Positions 7,187 to 8,842 of a stretch of 8,842 nucleotides of DNA are shown one piece after another. A program made the translations under genes and the position numbers. The notes below the pieces were generated by a model that did not search any database, was not told where the DNA came from, and worked only from the letters and a program-made list of their open reading frames with translations. Every line of letters begins with the position of its first letter. Position 1 is the stretch's first letter. The stretch is from Oscillospiraceae bacterium (lineage in GTDB: Bacteria > Bacillota > Clostridia > Oscillospirales > Ruminococcaceae): NCBI GenBank assembly GCA_019413245.1, contig DXNX01000057.1, forward strand, positions 5,967 to 14,808, in the 5' to 3' direction.

Positions 7187-7212
7187 GTGGGAGGAAGATT
7201 CCGATACACCAC
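7187..7212 (+). promoter_or_regulatory. Second probable L1-binding site, in front of rplA
   Basis: In the 57-base gap between rplK and rplA, GTGGGAGGAA (7187-7196) is followed by GA, TTCC (7199-7202), GATACA (7203-7208) and CCAC (7209-7212). GTGG pairs with CCAC, GA lies opposite GATACA, and GGAA pairs with TTCC (probably three pairs with a 4-base loop). This is the same architecture as the rplK leader site, sharing GTGGGAGG on one side and ACCACA on the other. The rplA ribosome binding site (GGAGGA, 7218-7223) starts 5 bases after it. Sequence similarity is directly visible; L1 binding and repression are inferred. Confidence 0.6.
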
Positions 7213-7230
7213 ATTATGGAGGAATGAGTA

Positions 7231-7923
7231 ATGAAACACGGTAAGCATTACGTCGAGAGCTCCAAGCTCATCGACCGTACCAAAGTATACGATCCGCAGG
7301 AAGCCCTGGAGCTGTGCTGCAAGACCGCTCGCGCCAAGTTCGATGAGACCGTCGAGCTGCATGTCCGTCTGGGCGTTGACAGCCGTCACGCTGACCAGCA
7401 GGTCCGTGGCGCCGTCGTGCTGCCCAACGGCACCGGCAAGAACGTCCGCGTCATCGCCATCTGCAAGGGCGACGCTGCCAAGGCTGCCGAGGCTGCCGGC
7501 GCTCAGGAAGTCGGTGATGATGATCTGATCGCCAAGATCCAGGGCGGTTACCTGGACTTCGACGTTCTGGTCACCACCCCGGATATGATGGGCCGCGTTG
7601 GCCGTCTGGGTAAAGTTCTGGGCCCCCGTGGCCTGATGCCGAACCCGAAGGCCGGCACCGTGACCCCCGACGTGGGCCGCGCTGTTACCGAAGCCAAGGC
7701 CGGTAAGATCGAGTATCGTCTGGACAAGCAGAACATCATCCATGTTCCCGTGGGCAAGGCTTCTTTCGGCGCCGAGAAGCTGATGACCAACCTGGACACC
7801 GTCCTGGATGCCATCGCCAAGGCTAAGCCGGCTGCCGCCAAGGGCCAGTACTTCAAGAGCGCTACCATCGCCACCACCATGGGTCCTGGCGTCCGCGTTG
7901 CCACCAATAAGTACGGCGTCTGA
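7231..7923 (+). CDS. rplA: 50S ribosomal protein L1
   Basis: A 230-residue protein, normal for L1. It forms the mobile L1 stalk on the large subunit that guides deacylated tRNA out of the E site, and in many bacteria also represses its own operon by binding mRNA. Visible family blocks: the N-terminal KLIDRTKVYDPQEALELC, FDETVELHVRLGVD, the domain II segment with RVIAICKGDAAKAAEAAGA, LVTTPDMMGRVGRLGKVLGPRGLMPNPKAGTV (about 113-144), and the C-terminal return to domain I with IHVPVGKASFGAEKLMTN. It ends GPGVRVATNKYGV. GGAGGA (7218-7223) is 7 bases before the chosen ATG. An ATG at 7224 is out of frame and abuts the ribosome binding site. A likely L1 site in the gap in front suggests direct self-repression in addition to control through the rplK leader. 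Confidence 0.98.
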   Translation: MKHGKHYVESSKLIDRTKVYDPQEALELCCKTARAKFDETVELHVRLGVDSRHADQQVRGAVVLPNGTGKNVRVIAICKGDAAKAAEAAGAQEVGDDDLIAKIQGGYLDFDVLVTTPDMMGRVGRLGKVLGPRGLMPNPKAGTVTPDVGRAVTEAKAGKIEYRLDKQNIIHVPVGKASFGAEKLMTNLDTVLDAIAKAKPAAAKGQYFKSATIATTMGPGVRVATNKYGV

Positions 7924-7940
7924 TTGTCCGTATAAAAGTA

Positions 7941-7969
7941 TTGACAAACGCACGTTTCCGTGCTATAAT
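7941..7969 (+). promoter_or_regulatory. Perfect consensus sigma-A promoter for rplJ-rplL
   Basis: TTGACA (7941-7946) and TATAAT (7964-7969) are exact consensus hexamers with the optimal 17-base spacer, and TGC before the -10 adds an extended -10. Initiation is expected near 7975-7977. The spacer contains an inverted repeat GCACG-TTTC-CGTGC (7950-7963). The promoter starts 17 bases after the rplA stop, so rplJL has its own start in addition to any read-through from rplKA. Confidence 0.93.
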
Positions 7970-8050
7970 AGCTACGCTGTTTTTAAGACAGCAGGTGCTG
8001 ATACACAGTATCAGCCTAACGGGTGTAAGCCCGCCTGCCGAGAAACGTGC

Positions 8051-8075
8051 GCTTGAATGTTATGCTTTTTCAAGC
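8051..8075 (+). promoter_or_regulatory. Antiterminator stem of the L10 leader
   Basis: GCTTGAA (8051-8057) is exactly complementary to TTCAAGC (8069-8075). The 3' arm shares AAGC (8072-8075) with the 5' arm of the terminator, so the two hairpins exclude one another. The 5' arm begins 13 bases after the closing stem of the L10-binding junction, placed so that protein binding could disturb it. Confidence 0.65.
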
Positions 8076-8108
8076 CCCTTTTCCCGGCAACGGGGAAGGG
8101 GCTTTTTT
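8072..8108 (+). terminator. Intrinsic terminator (attenuator) upstream of rplJ
   Basis: AAGCCCCTT (8072-8080) pairs with AAGGGGCTT (8096-8104). Above a small bulge and one G-U pair, CCCG (8083-8086) pairs with CGGG (8091-8094), capped by a GCAA (GNRA) tetraloop. The stem runs into T6 (8103-8108). It is a strong terminator placed between the promoter and rplJ, so it must be conditional. Confidence 0.92.
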
Positions 8109-8130
8109 CGTGGGAATTTTCCCTAAAAAG

Positions 8131-8163
8131 CCGCTTGCCTGTTCAAATGAAATCTGCAAGCGG
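8131..8163 (+). other. Hairpin just before the rplJ ribosome binding site
   Basis: CCGCTTGC (8131-8138) and GCAAGCGG (8156-8163) are an exact 8-bp inverted repeat with a 17-base AT-rich loop. The stem ends 3 bases before the rplJ ribosome binding site (GAGGTG, 8167-8172). No T-tract follows. It could affect ribosome access, RNA stability or cleavage after the attenuator; the function is not known. Confidence 0.6.
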
Positions 8164-8180
8164 AACGAGGTGAAAAAGAA

Positions 8181-8696
8181 ATGCCCAGTGCAAAGATTCT
8201 GGAATCCAAGAAGGCGTTTGTTGCCGAACTGAACACCAAGATCACCGGTTCTCTGGCCGGCGTTGTGGTGGCTTACAACGGCATCAGCGTTGAAGATGAC
8301 ACTAAGCTGCGTAAGGAACTGCGTGAGGCCGGCGTTGAATACATGGTCGTGAAGAACACCATGCTGCGTCGCGCTGTTGCCGGCACCGCTTACGAAGGCC
8401 TGACCGAGTACTTCAAGGGCGACACCGCTATCGCGCTGTCCGCTGAGGACCCGGCCGCTGCCGCTCGTATCCTGTGCAAGTTCGCTGACAACGACAAGTC
8501 CAAGCGGTTCACTGTCAAGGGTGGCTTCTGCGATGGTCAGCTGCTGGATGCAGCCGGCGTCAAGGGTCTGTCCACCATGCCCAACCGCGAGGGTCTGCTC
8601 TCCATGGTTGCCGGCTCCCTCAACTCCATCATCGGTGGTCTGGCTGTTGCCATTCAGGGAATCGTCGACAAGCAGGAAGAAACCCCTGCTGCCTGA
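8181..8696 (+). CDS. rplJ: 50S ribosomal protein L10
   Basis: A 171-residue protein within the usual L10 length. It anchors to 23S rRNA through its N-terminal domain and carries L7/L12 dimers on its C-terminal helix, forming the stalk that recruits translation factors. The N-terminus PSAKILESKKAFVAELNTKITGS, the VVVAYNGISVEDDTKLRKELREAGVEYMVVKNTMLRRA block (about 29-65), and FTVKGGFCDGQ are typical. The C-terminal helix (about 132-160, MPNREGLLSMVAGSLNSIIGGLAVAIQGIVDKQEE) is the L7/L12-binding part. GAGGTG (8167-8172) is 8 bases before the ATG. It is controlled by the perfect promoter and L10 leader upstream. rplL begins 96 bases after its stop. Confidence 0.98.
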   Translation: MPSAKILESKKAFVAELNTKITGSLAGVVVAYNGISVEDDTKLRKELREAGVEYMVVKNTMLRRAVAGTAYEGLTEYFKGDTAIALSAEDPAAAARILCKFADNDKSKRFTVKGGFCDGQLLDAAGVKGLSTMPNREGLLSMVAGSLNSIIGGLAVAIQGIVDKQEETPAA

Positions 8697-8711
8697 TTTT
8701 TCGGGCTGCAT

Positions 8712-8738
8712 GAGGGCCGCGGCATAAACGGGCCCCTC
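8712..8738 (+). other. Hairpin between rplJ and rplL
   Basis: GAGGG (8712-8716) pairs with CCCTC (8734-8738); with C8733 bulged, CC/GG (8717-8718 with 8731-8732) extends it to seven pairs. GCGGCA in its loop (8719-8724) is also complementary to TGCCGC (8751-8756), an alternative pairing. There is no T-tract, so it is not a terminator. In E. coli the rplJ-rplL gap is an RNA processing region; whether that holds here is unknown. Confidence 0.4.
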
Positions 8739-8792
8739 GTAAAACAAGCCTGCCGCACCTGATTATTTAAAATTTAATGGAGGTATCCTACC

Positions 8793-8842
8793 ATGGCTTC
8801 TGAAAAGATCACTGCCATTGTCGAGTCTGTCAAGACTATGAC
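8793..8842 (+). CDS. rplL: 50S ribosomal protein L7/L12, 5' end only
   Basis: The window cuts the gene after 16 full codons, reading MASEKITAIVESVKTM. This matches the start of the L7/L12 N-terminal dimerisation domain, which also binds the L10 C-terminal helix. GGAGGT (8779-8784) is 8 bases before the ATG and sits in an AT-rich stretch, a strong and unstructured initiation site that fits a protein made in several copies per ribosome. Position after rplJ supports the call; the rest of the protein (normally about 120-125 residues) is outside the window. Confidence 0.93.
   Translation, partial: MASEKITAIVESVKTM

Larger units (their letters stand above)
7976..8108 (+). ncRNA. L10 ribosomal protein leader (rplJL attenuator RNA)
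   Basis: The leader carries the familiar L10-leader core: AGACAGCAGGTG (7986-7997) and CCTGCCGAG (8034-8042). GCAGG (7991-7995) pairs with CCTGC (8034-8038) and closes a junction holding an 8-bp hairpin GCTGATAC/GTATCAGC (7997-8004 with 8008-8015, loop ACA) and CGGG/CCCG (8020-8023 with 8030-8033). In Bacillus subtilis the L10(L12)4 complex binds such an RNA and causes termination before rplJ; here an antiterminator stem and an intrinsic terminator follow in the expected order. The match to the family is by recalled motifs and layout; a covariance search was not possible. Confidence 0.88.

Noticed and set aside
7224..7244. Six-codon open frame overlapping the start of rplA
   Set aside because: Its ATG abuts the ribosome binding site with no spacing, so initiation there is unlikely; the rplA ATG at 7231 has correct spacing.
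6670..7953. Open reading frame of 427 codons on the minus strand over rplK and rplA
   Set aside because: Composition is a mirror of ribosomal protein codons (Asp/Gly/His rich), with no domain; it would cover two certain genes and the L1 sites.
7924..8180. Small protein gene in the rplA-rplJ gap
   Set aside because: The open frames there lack good ribosome binding sites and overlap the promoter, L10 leader and terminator, which explain the sequence.
1..8842. Mobile element, CRISPR array, defence system, tRNA or rRNA
   Set aside because: No transposase, integrase, regularly spaced repeats, cloverleaf or rRNA segments were seen apart from the short L1-site mimics; gene content is entirely core.

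Overview
The window carries core, conserved genes of a low-copy chromosomal region, all on the + strand. It fits a GC-rich member of the Bacillota, most likely Clostridia of the Oscillospiraceae/Ruminococcaceae type (Faecalibacterium, Gemmiger or Subdoligranulum-like). The reasons are AddAB in place of RecBCD, strong GGAGG-type ribosome binding sites before nearly every gene, sigma-A consensus promoters, a short SecE with one membrane segment, and high GC. The genus is an inference; no 16S or other marker is present.

Layout: (1) 1-5371 holds the 3' half of addB and all of addA, the two helicase-nuclease subunits of the recombinational repair enzyme. (2) 5372-5586 is a gap with an extended -10 promoter and a structured leader of about 125 nt. 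(3) 5587-6612 is rpmG-secE-nusG (ribosomal protein L33, translocase subunit SecE, elongation factor NusG), tightly packed. (4) 6613-6747 has a terminator-like hairpin followed by a close mimic of the L1-binding site of 23S rRNA. (5) 6748-7923 is rplK-rplA (L11, L1), with what looks like a second, shorter L1-binding mimic in the gap between them. (6) 7924-8180 has a perfect consensus promoter and a complete L10-type leader with antiterminator and terminator. (7) 8181-8842 is rplJ and the first 16 codons of rplL (L10, L7/L12); rpoB-rpoC would be expected next.

The genes of 5587-8842 supply the ribosome stalk and L1 stalk, plus SecE and NusG. Expression appears to be set at several RNA switches: L1 titrated between rRNA and its mRNA sites, and L10 (bound to L12) acting on the rplJL leader. 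addBA is a separate unit that happens to lie directly upstream.

I see no mobile element, CRISPR array, tRNA, defence island or exotic system. The parts worth a second look are the non-coding gaps: the extra L1 site before rplA, the undescribed-looking rpmG leader with a 5' end complementary to its own ribosome binding site, and a 10-nt inverted repeat linking the rplJ promoter spacer with the L10 leader.
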